Made by a program: the position numbers and the translations under genes. From Acidobacteriota bacterium (GTDB lineage Bacteria > Acidobacteriota > Blastocatellia > Pyrinomonadales > Pyrinomonadaceae): 36,532 nucleotides of DNA. This document shows, in pieces, positions 17,631 to 28,199 of this stretch. The notes beneath the pieces were generated by a model. It saw nothing but the letters and a program-made list of their open reading frames with translations. It did no database searches and had not been told where the DNA came from. Each line of letters starts with the position of its first letter. Position 1 is the first letter of the stretch. The stretch spans positions 346-36,877 of the forward strand of contig QHXS01000051.1 in NCBI GenBank assembly GCA_003223975.1. The letters run 5' to 3'.

Positions 17631-20600
17631 ATGCCCGAACAAGAGTTAGAAAATCAGGAGCCGGAAACTTCGACCGTCGAGCGAAGGAAAAGGCTGGGTC
17701 TGCGCAACCTCCTGATCGTTTCGGTCGCCGCGGCGGTAGGTTTGGTAATTCTCTTGGCTATTAGCCTGGTTTCCTATCGGTACGGCGTTTTCAATTCCTG
17801 GATACAAACACAGTTCACAGCGAAGATGGCGGATATCGGGATCGTGTTTTCCGCCGATGAGTTTTCTTTGACCGTGGCACCTCTTGAACTGCACCTCGTA
17901 AATGCCACATTTAACGACCGACTCAGCGGAGAAAAGCTTTTCTTTATTCGCGATGCCCACCTGCACCTGTCTGTCGATAATCTTTACGCGTGGCAGTTAA
18001 GCCGTGACATCAGTATCGACACGACTGACATCGACGGAGCCGAAGTGTGGATACGTTTTGACGAAAACGGTCGATCCAATTTTGCGAATTTGAATCTTAT
18101 CGAACAAGCTCCGGGCCGCGTAAATTTCAAATACGAATCGATCGTTTTTAGCCTTCGAAATGGAACCGTTCATGTTGGTGACGTAACTCGAAAGATCTCG
18201 GGGGACGCACGAAACGTTCTCTTTTCGCTTGCAGCTGAACACGGCGAAGAAACCGATCGGCTATATCGCATCAATTTCGAATCGACGCAATCCAGATTCG
18301 TTTACGACGAACATCCGTTAGAACCAATTGATGTTCACGCTAAAGGTACTGCGACAAACCTGGGTGCCGACATTACCGAACTTCGGATCGACACACCGAT
18401 CGGCACGTCGTATTTGAATGGAAAGATAACCGACTGGGAAGCTCTCAAATACGACCTGAATATCGAATCGACCGTAGATCTCACACAAGCGTCCGCTACT
18501 TTTCCACTTGGCGCTTCGCTTCGCGGGATCGGGAATTTCAAGGGGAAAGTTACCGGCCAGGGTGAGAACTATCAGATCGCGGGCAATGCTGACTCAGAGG
18601 CTCTTTTCGCAGACGGCATTTACCTGAAGGCCGTTAATGTCGATGCAACCTTAGCGGGGACCAATGCGAATTACGAAGCAAACGGAAAGGCCGTCGCGGA
18701 GCTTTTGACTTTTGAGGACTTCAGGATCGAGTTTCCACGACTTGCGGGAAACGTTCGCGGTACAGGTACCGATTTTCGATGGGTGGGCGAATTGCAGGCC
18801 GCCGCGGTCAAGTCCGGCTCGATGACGATAGGCGGCCTTTTTCTACGGGACGCTGTCGCTGAAAAGAACGATAAGGAACTCCAATTATCGGCGGGTTCGG
18901 GTGTCACCCAACGTTTTGCGGTCGGCGACCTTGAGATGGCGCGGCTGCAAACACGGAACCTGAGATTCGCCACGCGAGATGGCGGATTCACCATTACTTC
19001 CCCGACAGCCTCAACCGATTCGTTAAAGGCTCCGAACTATAGTCTCGAGGGTGTCAATGGACGCGATCTCGTCGTAAACCGCTCGGGGAAGAATACGACT
19101 GTCGATCTAAAAGGTGTAACCGCTCGCGACGCCAGAATTAAGGACAATCGTGTAAATGACTTGCGAGCCGGCTCCCTGGCATTGAGCGACTTCCCGGACC
19201 GCACCGATATCACATTTAAGAATGTTCAGGCGGGCTCGGTCGTTAACGGCGGAACGAAGATCAACGGCATCGAATCCGCCGAGATAGTCATTAACGACAA
19301 TGCGGCCGAAACAAAGATCTATTCTGACAACGTTCGAGTCGCGAAGCTCGTTGCCGGCAGCGCGACGTTAGGAAGCCTGAATATTGGCGGTGTAAGGCTG
19401 ACGATTCGTCAAGGACGGATCGAAGGAACTTCGAATGATATCGACGCAGGTAATATCACGCTCGCCAGGAACGAAGCTCTTAAAGATGGCGGCACCTTGA
19501 ACGGCGTCAAGATCGTTAAGCCCATTTTCATCGTGGAGCCGTCTGGCCGATATCGAGCGAGTGCCGACATGAGCATCGGCGGCGGCATCGTCGGTTCAAT
19601 TCCACTAGGCAATGCGAACGCACGCGTAAATCTCTCGAACGATCGCGCGGTCCTGGACGCGATAACGGCCTCCGTCATGAACGGTCAGGTCACCGGACAG
19701 GCGCAGATCGCGTTCAACGATCGCGCGACGTCGCAGATAGCTCTCGACTTCGCGAACCTAGACCTTTCCAAGATCGTCGCTCTTCAAGCCGGACGAACAA
19801 TTCCTCTAGAAGGGCAAACCACGGGACGCGCCGATCTTACATTTCAGGGGACCGACATTCGAACGGCGAGCGGCACGGTTCGGTCCGACATCACGGCAAG
19901 CGCCGGAAGCGACGACGCCACCAAAGTGCCGGTTACCGGCCGCGTGGATCTGAACGCCGTGAACGGACTCTTTAATATTCAGGAAGCAAAGCTAAACACT
20001 TCCCGAAGCACGCTCGAAGCAACCGGCAGGTTCGATATGCGGGCAAATGATTCAGATTTGCACGTCGCGTTGAATACCACCGATGCATCTGAGATCGACC
20101 GCATTTTTCGCGTGATCGGTGCAGCACCGGACGTCACAAAACAGCTAGACGCCATGGACGCGCAGTTCGCGGGCGACCTTACCTTCAATGGAACGCTTAC
20201 GGGAAATATTAGTGATCCGACGATCGTCGGGAATGCATCATTGTACTCGGTCGTGCTTCATGGCCGCGACGTCGGCTCGGTAGAAACGGCTATTAACGTG
20301 TCCCCGACGGGCGTCGAGCTTCGAAACGGACGTTTAACGGAACGTACAGGCGGCGGGACAGCAACCTTTGATGTGACTGTTCCGTACGGGGGAACCAATA
20401 ACACGACGGTTAACGCAACCCTTACTGGAGTTAACGCGGGCAATTTGCTTGCAGCGCTTCCGGTTAGCTTGCCGGAACGGATCCGTGATTTTGATGGGAA
20501 GACCAGCGGAACAGTAAAACTGACCGGCCTTCCAGATGCGGCGAATGGGAGCATAGATATTGCCGCGGCAAACGGAACGGTCGCGGGCGAGAAATTTGAC

Positions 20601-22730
20601 AGCCTGAAAGCGCGTGCCGATTTCTCTGGCACACGAATTTCTATCTCAAGCGGCGAGATCCGGGTGGGCGACGGCCTTCTGGCCCTGAACGGAAACTATG
20701 ACCGCGGGTCCGGCCAATTTGATTTTGCTTTAAGCGGCAAGTCGGTTCCCCTCAATCTCGCGCTTTCGTTCTTACCGAAAAGCACGGCGATCCCGACATT
20801 CTCCGGCGTCGTTGATCTTACTGCCAAAGCTACGGGCGATTACGACGTGCCGTCGACCTATCAGATCGATTTCAACGGTACGGCTCGCGACGTTATCGCT
20901 AACGATCATTCATTCGGCATGGTCACGTTCGACGGCAAGACCAACAATCAGGTCCTTACGGCGGACCTGGTCGCCAATTTGGACGGTAAACAGCAGCCGG
21001 TCAAAGCGACGATCGATTTCCGAAACGACGACCTGCCTTTTCGCGTGGAAAGCAATTTCAATGAAAGCCCACTTGGACCTTTCTTTGCACTGGTACCGCA
21101 ATTGAGCGGGATCGAGGTAACGGGGACCGGAACAGGAAGGGTCGAGATCAGCGGCAATTTAATGGCTGTAGATGCCAATGGAAATAGGGTCTTCTCCTCA
21201 TCCGCCTTGAACGGGAGAGGCGAATTCTCGTCGCTCGCTCTTCGATTACAAGGTACGCCGCTAACCTCCACCGAGCCGGTGGTCGTAAGGCTGAGTCCGG
21301 ACCAGATCACTATCGATTCTGCCCGATTTTCGGGGGGTGGATCGAACGTAACCGTAGCCGGTTCAGTAGCGATCGCGAGCGGCGGGCGTAACGACCTCAG
21401 CATCGACGGACACCTTAATCTTGCGGTGTTGAATGTGTTTCGACCCGTTAGGACCAGCGATACATTTTTTGGCGGATTTGCCGATGTTTCGGTCCGAGTT
21501 GCCGGAACCTATGAGGACTCGCAGCTTTCCGGAACAGCGACGATGGACAACGCCTCTATCGCGACATTTGTCGGCACTGACCGGTTCACATTCGACCGTC
21601 TGAACGGGCGGATCTTGTTTACGTCGAAACAAGCCCAGATAGAACGGGCGACCGGATATCTGGGCGGCGGCCAGTTTACCGCAACCGGCGGCCTGCGTTT
21701 TACCGACGACCTACGTATCGGTTCATATCGCGTTGCATTGAACGGGGTAAATGTTACCGTCCCGTATCCAAAAGATTTCACCACGACAGGCGATGCAACT
21801 CTGGAGATCTCCGGTAATCGCGTTGGCGACCTTCTGACGACGCATATCTCCGGGGACATCCGAGCTCGAAAGAGCTTGTATACCAAGGATATCGACCTCG
21901 CAACGATCGTCGGGGCTAGGCGCGATGCGTCGTTGTCGGTTGGCGGTTCGCCCATCGACGTTCCGACATTCGACCTTTCGATCGAGGGCAGAGATGCGCT
22001 GGTCGTGCAAAATAATATCGCCGACCTCACTGCTTCGGTATCTCTTCGAATTACCGGAACTGCCGACGAACCGCAGATCGCCGGACGTATTGTCGCGAAT
22101 AACGGCGTGATCATTTTCCGAAATGACAGATACGATATTCAGCGAGGCGTACTCGAATTTCCCCCGAACACGTCGGTAGACCCGGTCATCAATCTTCAGG
22201 CCGAGTCTACGATCGCCGGTTACCAGATATTTGTAATGCTAAACGGACCGCTGACCGACACCGAGCTGCTCAACGCTTCCGTCCGGTCGAGTCCTGCATT
22301 GCCGCAGGCAGACGTAATTTCTCTAATAACGACCGGTTCGCTTACAAATACGAGCGGCGGAATACCGACGCTTGCGCAGACCGGAATCAGCACGGCCGCC
22401 GAAGTATTGACCGATTCAATAATAAATAATCCGGTTCGAAAGGCGACAGACCGGCTATTTGGCCTGAATGTTTTCGAGATCGACCCGATCATTTCCGGCG
22501 ACAAGCTCAACCCGACTGCCCGTCTGACAGTAGGACGGCAGATCAATAACAATTTGCGAGTTACATATTCGACGAATTTCTCGCAGGACCAAAATCAGGT
22601 ACTTGCGTTCGAATATCGAGTATCAAATAAACTTTCATTCTTCGCGCAATACGAGCAGCGTTCGCTCAGCAACGCGACCAGCAAACGCGACAACTTCAGC
22701 TTTGGCGTGCGATTCAGGAGGCGGTTTTGA
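17631..22730 (+). CDS. tamB: Translocation and assembly module inner-membrane protein TamB (AsmA-like/DUF490)
   Basis: 1699 aa; N-terminal TM 'NLLIVSVAAAVGLVILLAISLVSYRYGV', long beta-rich repetitive body, C-terminal DUF490-like 'INLQAESTIAGYQIFVMLNGPLTDTEL...DVISLITTG...LNPTARLTVGRQINNNLRVTYSTNFS'. Confidence 0.92.
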   Translation: MPEQELENQEPETSTVERRKRLGLRNLLIVSVAAAVGLVILLAISLVSYRYGVFNSWIQTQFTAKMADIGIVFSADEFSLTVAPLELHLVNATFNDRLSGEKLFFIRDAHLHLSVDNLYAWQLSRDISIDTTDIDGAEVWIRFDENGRSNFANLNLIEQAPGRVNFKYESIVFSLRNGTVHVGDVTRKISGDARNVLFSLAAEHGEETDRLYRINFESTQSRFVYDEHPLEPIDVHAKGTATNLGADITELRIDTPIGTSYLNGKITDWEALKYDLNIESTVDLTQASATFPLGASLRGIGNFKGKVTGQGENYQIAGNADSEALFADGIYLKAVNVDATLAGTNANYEANGKAVAELLTFEDFRIEFPRLAGNVRGTGTDFRWVGELQAAAVKSGSMTIGGLFLRDAVAEKNDKELQLSAGSGVTQRFAVGDLEMARLQTRNLRFATRDGGFTITSPTASTDSLKAPNYSLEGVNGRDLVVNRSGKNTTVDLKGVTARDARIKDNRVNDLRAGSLALSDFPDRTDITFKNVQAGSVVNGGTKINGIESAEIVINDNAAETKIYSDNVRVAKLVAGSATLGSLNIGGVRLTIRQGRIEGTSNDIDAGNITLARNEALKDGGTLNGVKIVKPIFIVEPSGRYRASADMSIGGGIVGSIPLGNANARVNLSNDRAVLDAITASVMNGQVTGQAQIAFNDRATSQIALDFANLDLSKIVALQAGRTIPLEGQTTGRADLTFQGTDIRTASGTVRSDITASAGSDDATKVPVTGRVDLNAVNGLFNIQEAKLNTSRSTLEATGRFDMRANDSDLHVALNTTDASEIDRIFRVIGAAPDVTKQLDAMDAQFAGDLTFNGTLTGNISDPTIVGNASLYSVVLHGRDVGSVETAINVSPTGVELRNGRLTERTGGGTATFDVTVPYGGTNNTTVNATLTGVNAGNLLAALPVSLPERIRDFDGKTSGTVKLTGLPDAANGSIDIAAANGTVAGEKFDSLKARADFSGTRISISSGEIRVGDGLLALNGNYDRGSGQFDFALSGKSVPLNLALSFLPKSTAIPTFSGVVDLTAKATGDYDVPSTYQIDFNGTARDVIANDHSFGMVTFDGKTNNQVLTADLVANLDGKQQPVKATIDFRNDDLPFRVESNFNESPLGPFFALVPQLSGIEVTGTGTGRVEISGNLMAVDANGNRVFSSSALNGRGEFSSLALRLQGTPLTSTEPVVVRLSPDQITIDSARFSGGGSNVTVAGSVAIASGGRNDLSIDGHLNLAVLNVFRPVRTSDTFFGGFADVSVRVAGTYEDSQLSGTATMDNASIATFVGTDRFTFDRLNGRILFTSKQAQIERATGYLGGGQFTATGGLRFTDDLRIGSYRVALNGVNVTVPYPKDFTTTGDATLEISGNRVGDLLTTHISGDIRARKSLYTKDIDLATIVGARRDASLSVGGSPIDVPTFDLSIEGRDALVVQNNIADLTASVSLRITGTADEPQIAGRIVANNGVIIFRNDRYDIQRGVLEFPPNTSVDPVINLQAESTIAGYQIFVMLNGPLTDTELLNASVRSSPALPQADVISLITTGSLTNTSGGIPTLAQTGISTAAEVLTDSIINNPVRKATDRLFGLNVFEIDPIISGDKLNPTARLTVGRQINNNLRVTYSTNFSQDQNQVLAFEYRVSNKLSFFAQYEQRSLSNATSKRDNFSFGVRFRRRF

Positions 22731-25700
22731 ATCGTTTCTCGCGTCGCTCAGGCCTTGCTGTAGTTTTCGGCGTTCTTTTCTCGCCCGCGATCTTTACGTT
22801 CGTGCTCCTCTCGCTTTGCGGAACTTTGGAAGCCCAGTCAGAATTTGAAGGCTCTCGTATCGTAACGATCGACGTTGTAATTGACGGCGGTGCTGCTCCT
22901 AGTGCGTTGAAGGAAACCTATATCCAAACCATCCGTGAAACTCTCGGACAGACTTACGCAGCGGTAAGGATTCGGGACGCGATCGAACGTCTTTATCAAA
23001 ACAAAGATATTTCCAGTATCGAGGTTGCAGCCAGCCCTCGTGCAGACAGCACTGTCGCGTTGAGTTTTGCCATACGGCTCAAGGCGAAGGCTAAACGCGT
23101 ATCAATAGAGATCGCACCGACAGAGGATACGAAGGTTACGGAGCAGGAGCTGCTGTTTCGCCTTAATTTGCTCGATCCCGGAACCTCGGTAACTGTCGAA
23201 GAGCTTCAATCTAACGCGAACACCATACTTGAATATCTTCGCGAAAAGGGATTTCTGCGCGCTCGTGTCACCTTCGAGCAGCAGACCCTTTCGACTCCGA
23301 GCGAAGTCGCGGTTTCTTTTAAGGTAATTCCCGGCGAAGCAACGCGAGTGGAAGCAGTAAATGTAGCGATCGCCGGATTCGACTCGTCGAAAGTACAAAA
23401 AGACCTAAAACTCAAACCCGGCGACATTTTTACGCGTGAGAAATTGAATGGCGACACCGAACGAATTCGCACGGCCCTTATAAAGGAAGGCTTTCTCGCG
23501 CCGTCGTTGGAAGCCCCGCAACCGGTATACGATGCCGATAAAAATGCGATATCGGTGAATTTTAAGGGAAATTCTGGCCCAAAGGTCGAGGTGGTTGTTG
23601 AATCGGGAAAAGGCGACCTCGGTGAGGGCACCAAGACGCGTCTTCTTCCGATCGCTCGCGAAGGAACGCTCGACTATGCCGCGATCATCGAAGGTGAACG
23701 CCGACTCGAGAATTATTATCAGGAGAAAGGTTATTTCTTCGCCCAGGTCACCGCGCTTTGTGCGGTCGAGCCGATCGCTCCGCCGGGAGCAACACCGCCG
23801 GGATCAACCGCTACAGAAGCAGCATGTTCGTCATTGAATAGCGAAGATTTCACCAATCGAAAGGCCGTCGTGAAATACAGTGTCGATCTCGATCGCCGAC
23901 TAAAGCTTGTCGATATCCGGATACGCGGCACATCGCTTTTCACGGCAGAAGAGATATTGCCGGCTCTCGAATCACAAAGGGCAAACCTGCTTGGCATCAT
24001 CCCGATATTCGGTTATGGCAACGGATATACGAGTAAGCGGATCCTCGAAGCCGATACGGCGACGATCCGTTCGGTACTCCGAGAACTCGGATACCGTGAT
24101 GCGACCGTGCGGGCAAATCAGGGCGTATCGCCGAATGGGCAAAATCTTTTGATCACGTTCGAGGTTGAAGAGGGACTGCCAACAAAGGTATCTGAGGTCG
24201 AGATCAGGGGAAATACGGCATTTTCGGATTCCCAACTAAAGCCGCTTTTACCAAAACTCGAGGGCCAGAATTATTCACGTGCAAAGGTAAGGAATGGCCA
24301 GCGTCGTCTTGCTGAATTCTATTCGAAGGCCGGTTATTACGAGGCTGCGGTCGATTTTTCTGTAGATGAAGAAGTATCACAGGATCCGACTGCTCAGCGG
24401 CAATTCAAGGTCATTTATACTCTCCGAAAAGAAGGCACTCCGTTTTACATAAGCCGCATACTGATCACAGGAAACGACCGGACAAAAGAGGAAAGTATTC
24501 GGCGTGCGCTGGTCCTCGAAGAAGGAACACTTCTAACTTCGAGCGATGTTTACGCTAGCGAACAGAATCTTTACGAAAGCGATGTATTCTCGCTCGTCGA
24601 GATTAAGCCGCAGCACGCCGGTACGCGCCCGGATGGCTCGCAGAACGTAGACGTTATCGTAAGCGTCGTCGAACAGCCACCGCGACTCGTGACATATGGA
24701 GGCGGATTCTCCACCGACGCCGGCGTGGACAGCTTTGTCGATTTCCGGCATTTTGATTTCCTCGGAAAGCTATGGCAGGCGGGAGGCCGGATCAGCATGA
24801 GCCAACGGATGCAGCTTATCCAGTTGGATTTCGTTGACCCGCGTTTCCGCCGCGAAAGCAAAGAACGCTTTTCCCCACTAACACTTTCCGCTCAATATCT
24901 GCGTGACGAGACCGTCACTCGTTTTTTCCGTTCGGCGTTCGATCAAGGGACTTTTGGTATCGTTCAGCGGGTGGACCAGGACGGCAATCCGATCGACGAA
25001 TTCGGATTCCCCGCCGGCGATCCGACATTGAACAGCTTTAGATTCACTGCGGAGACGAATCGATATCTGAGTCGCAAAAATCGCAGTTTGATTTTTTTTC
25101 GTTACAGGTTCGAAGATGTTCGCCTTTTCAATTTGAGCAGCCTGTTGATCAAAGATCTCCTGATTCCCGACTCGCGCATTCGTATTTCGGGCTTCGGCGC
25201 GACGTATGTCCGGGACACGCGCAAGAACTGCTCGATACGTTATTCGATCCTCGACATCATCGAAAAAGGTGAAGTGCTGGATCCGTGTCGATATAACGCG
25301 AGCGACCCCACGACCGGCGATTATTTTACCGCCGAATACAATGTCTCATTCCCCGTCCTGGGTGCGAATATCGGATTTAACAAATTTCAAGCAACCTACA
25401 ATATTTATCGGACGTTTCCTAAATTCAGGAACATAACTATCGCCGGAAGAGCGATCCTCGGTATGGCAGGCGTTTATAAGGAAGGTGACCGATTTTCCGC
25501 ACCCGAATTTCCGGGACTCGAAAAGATCTTGCCGATCAGCGAGCGATTCTTTGCCGGTGGTTCGACGACGTTGCGCGGGTTTGAATTTGAGTCTGCCGGT
25601 CCGCGGGTCGCCATTGTTCCGGAAGGCGAATTTCGTGATAGCAACGGCAACGTTGTAACACTCGCTCCGTTTACCGTTCCATTTGGCGGAAATGCGCTCG

Positions 25701-26035
25701 TTGTTACAAATATCGAGGGGAGGATTCCCGTGAGCAAGTCCATCCGCTTTGTGCCGTTTTACGACGGCGGCAATGTGTACAGGAAGGTTGGCGATATTTT
25801 CAGCCCGCCCGAGGTCGATCCGAATGATATTTTTCAGCGAAACCTGATAGTGAAATGGTCGCATACTGTCGGAGCCGGGCTCCGGATAAAAACACCGGTC
25901 GGCGGCGACTTTTCGATCGATTACGGGTATCTGTTGAATCCGCCGACCTTTTTGATCCCACAGCCTGTCGGGCCGCCGGCAAACCTCAAGCTTTCTCCGA
26001 GCAGGTTACATTTCCGATTTTCTCAGGCGTTTTAG
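22727..26035 (+). CDS. BamA/TamA family outer-membrane protein (multi-POTRA plus beta-barrel)
   Basis: Several POTRA-like repeats ('LVDIRIRGTSLFTAEEILPAL', 'VSEVEIRGNTAFSDSQLKPLL', 'ISRILITGNDRTKEESIRRALVLEEG') then Bac_surface_Ag barrel, ending in Phe. TTG start with AGGAGG Shine-Dalgarno at 22716-22721. Confidence 0.93.
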   Translation: MNRFSRRSGLAVVFGVLFSPAIFTFVLLSLCGTLEAQSEFEGSRIVTIDVVIDGGAAPSALKETYIQTIRETLGQTYAAVRIRDAIERLYQNKDISSIEVAASPRADSTVALSFAIRLKAKAKRVSIEIAPTEDTKVTEQELLFRLNLLDPGTSVTVEELQSNANTILEYLREKGFLRARVTFEQQTLSTPSEVAVSFKVIPGEATRVEAVNVAIAGFDSSKVQKDLKLKPGDIFTREKLNGDTERIRTALIKEGFLAPSLEAPQPVYDADKNAISVNFKGNSGPKVEVVVESGKGDLGEGTKTRLLPIAREGTLDYAAIIEGERRLENYYQEKGYFFAQVTALCAVEPIAPPGATPPGSTATEAACSSLNSEDFTNRKAVVKYSVDLDRRLKLVDIRIRGTSLFTAEEILPALESQRANLLGIIPIFGYGNGYTSKRILEADTATIRSVLRELGYRDATVRANQGVSPNGQNLLITFEVEEGLPTKVSEVEIRGNTAFSDSQLKPLLPKLEGQNYSRAKVRNGQRRLAEFYSKAGYYEAAVDFSVDEEVSQDPTAQRQFKVIYTLRKEGTPFYISRILITGNDRTKEESIRRALVLEEGTLLTSSDVYASEQNLYESDVFSLVEIKPQHAGTRPDGSQNVDVIVSVVEQPPRLVTYGGGFSTDAGVDSFVDFRHFDFLGKLWQAGGRISMSQRMQLIQLDFVDPRFRRESKERFSPLTLSAQYLRDETVTRFFRSAFDQGTFGIVQRVDQDGNPIDEFGFPAGDPTLNSFRFTAETNRYLSRKNRSLIFFRYRFEDVRLFNLSSLLIKDLLIPDSRIRISGFGATYVRDTRKNCSIRYSILDIIEKGEVLDPCRYNASDPTTGDYFTAEYNVSFPVLGANIGFNKFQATYNIYRTFPKFRNITIAGRAILGMAGVYKEGDRFSAPEFPGLEKILPISERFFAGGSTTLRGFEFESAGPRVAIVPEGEFRDSNGNVVTLAPFTVPFGGNALVVTNIEGRIPVSKSIRFVPFYDGGNVYRKVGDIFSPPEVDPNDIFQRNLIVKWSHTVGAGLRIKTPVGGDFSIDYGYLLNPPTFLIPQPVGPPANLKLSPSRLHFRFSQAF

Positions 26036-28017
26036 TTGATCGCGTTGGTAAATTCTTCTACTTCGACATTTTCGATTATCGAGTAGCTGTCGGGCTCTAA
26101 TTCGACCACGCCGAGCTGTTTTGCAAGCTCTTCGTCTTTTTGTATCTTTACCCGTCGGCGATTCGCTTCTTTTTCGATGTACATCGCCTTGTCGGCAGCC
26201 TCGATCAAACTGTCGAGTGTCTCGCCATGATCTGGGTAGCTCGCAGAACCCAAACTTATCCCAACTTGAGCATAGTTGCCGCCCTCGACCTGGAGTTTTA
26301 GGTCTGCCACTGCGCGGCCTATTCGCTCGTGGAGGCTTGTAAGATTTTCAGCTTCTGTTTCGGCGATTATTGCAACGAATTCATCACCACCGTAACGAGC
26401 CAGAAAATCGTATTCGCGCAGCTGGTCATTGATAACACTGCTGACGGCGCGAAGCATTTTGTCGCCAGTCTTGTGCCCGAAATTGTCATTGACCAGTTTG
26501 AATCCGTCGAGGTCCATGACGAGCAGCTGAAATCGCTTGCCGCCGCGGCTGGCACGCAACACTTCTTTTTCAAAATGCAACCGCAAACTCCGCGTATTTG
26601 GCAGGCCCGTCATCGGGTCTGTATGAGCGTGGTTTTCAGCCACTGCATGCTGCTGGGCAACATTTATTGCGTCCGCCGCGATATGTGAGATGGTCTCGAG
26701 CAGCCGAATGTGCTCGTCGCCGTACGCAGCGAGATTGCAGGAATAAAGCGACACTGAGCCTATCAATCTTTCCTCTGCAAACAAAGGGATCGCGGCCATC
26801 GTTCGATATTCAGTGGGAGATTCGTCTTCTATGAAGGTAAGGTCGAGCGCGGGGTCGCCGTTTACCACAGGCTTTTCCTTTTTCAATACACAGCCGGTCA
26901 CACCTTCTCCGATCGCGACGGTCCGTCCGGAAAACAGAGATTCGTTCAGCCCAGCCGCGTAAGCGATGTTGCCAAATTCACTTGTTTGATCGAGAAGACA
27001 GATCGCCAGCGAGTCGTAAGGTACGAAGGCAGCGACTTTTTCAGCAAAGAGTTCGAGGGTCTCCTGAAAATTAAGCGACGAACTGAACTCACGTGCCAGC
27101 GAATAAAGTGTGAAGACCTCGCGATTCGCCTGCTTTATCTGCTCGACATAATTTGACGATCCAGCTTTTTCGCGTTTACGGCTGGCCTTCGCTTCCTCGT
27201 CCGTCTCGTAATTCAGGCCGCTCGCATGAATTTCGGCTTCGAACTTCGAGAGATTTCGTAAGAAAGTCTCCACAAGCAGCGGATCGTATTGCGAACCGGA
27301 TCGCGATCGGATGAACTTGATCGCATCGGATTTTGTGCGGGCCGGGCGATATGGCCGCGGCGCACGCAGAGCGTCGTATGCGTCTGCGATCGAAAGGATG
27401 CGCGCCGCTAATGGAATGCTTGCGCCTTTAAGTCCTTCAGGGTATCCATTGCCGTTCCAATGTTCGTGATGGTACTTAACAGCCGGAATGACGTCATATG
27501 GAAACTCGATACGTTCCAGAATGGATGCCCCCACGGACGAATGGATCTTGGCCTTTTCCATCTCCGCCACCGTCAAGGGGCCCGGTTTATTCAAGATATG
27601 GTCCGGCACAGCCAGTTTTCCGATGTCGTGTAACAGCGCGCCCGCACGTAGGGCCTGTATTTCGTTCTCATTTAGTCCGAGCAGGTTTCCCAATCCCACC
27701 GCGTAGATCTGTGTCCGTTGAACATGGCCAACTCCTATTTGGTCGCGTGCGTCGATCGCTGTTGCGAGGGCTTCGACAGTCGCAAGGTGCATTTTGCTGG
27801 ATTCACTGATCTCTTGCGTTTTTTGACGCACCGCCTTCTTATGCATTGTAAACGCAGCGGCACAAGCGATAACCGCGACAGCTAGCACCCAAATAAACTC
27901 GAGTCCAAAACGCATGAAGCATGCGGCTACAAGCAAGACGGCAACCGCTAATGCTGCCCACGGGGCCGCATCGTTTCGCACCTTGCTCGTATTCTCGTTG
28001 GGGGATTCGGGCGTCAT
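26032..28017 (-). CDS. TM + HD-GYP + GAF + GGDEF signalling protein
   Basis: 'LLHDIGKLAVPDHIL...KYHHEHWNGNGYPEGL' (HD-GYP), GAF region 'FAEKVAAFVPYDSLAICLLD...GVTGCVLKKEKPVV', 'DPMTGLPNTRSL...REYDFLARYGGDEFVAII' (GGDEF with I-site RxxD). Confidence 0.93.
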   Translation of the reverse strand: MTPESPNENTSKVRNDAAPWAALAVAVLLVAACFMRFGLEFIWVLAVAVIACAAAFTMHKKAVRQKTQEISESSKMHLATVEALATAIDARDQIGVGHVQRTQIYAVGLGNLLGLNENEIQALRAGALLHDIGKLAVPDHILNKPGPLTVAEMEKAKIHSSVGASILERIEFPYDVIPAVKYHHEHWNGNGYPEGLKGASIPLAARILSIADAYDALRAPRPYRPARTKSDAIKFIRSRSGSQYDPLLVETFLRNLSKFEAEIHASGLNYETDEEAKASRKREKAGSSNYVEQIKQANREVFTLYSLAREFSSSLNFQETLELFAEKVAAFVPYDSLAICLLDQTSEFGNIAYAAGLNESLFSGRTVAIGEGVTGCVLKKEKPVVNGDPALDLTFIEDESPTEYRTMAAIPLFAEERLIGSVSLYSCNLAAYGDEHIRLLETISHIAADAINVAQQHAVAENHAHTDPMTGLPNTRSLRLHFEKEVLRASRGGKRFQLLVMDLDGFKLVNDNFGHKTGDKMLRAVSSVINDQLREYDFLARYGGDEFVAIIAETEAENLTSLHERIGRAVADLKLQVEGGNYAQVGISLGSASYPDHGETLDSLIEAADKAMYIEKEANRRRVKIQKDEELAKQLGVVELEPDSYSIIENVEVEEFTNAIN

Positions 28018-28199
28018 TATTATTTCTTGTCGTGACGTGGGGAGTCAGCGCTGCATCTCACTCTACAAGTCGTGTGCCAAAAGTGTGGGCATTCGAAACG
28101 CAGTAAAATACGAACGATCGAACCTTTTAGCGCGTTTTACGTTTAATCAACCGGTCAATTTGATTGCTCAAAGTGACAAAATTCGTTCAAATTGAATTA

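Noticed and set aside
20948-22114. Several minus-strand ORFs within tamB
   Set aside because: Antisense shadows of the long repetitive tamB frame.
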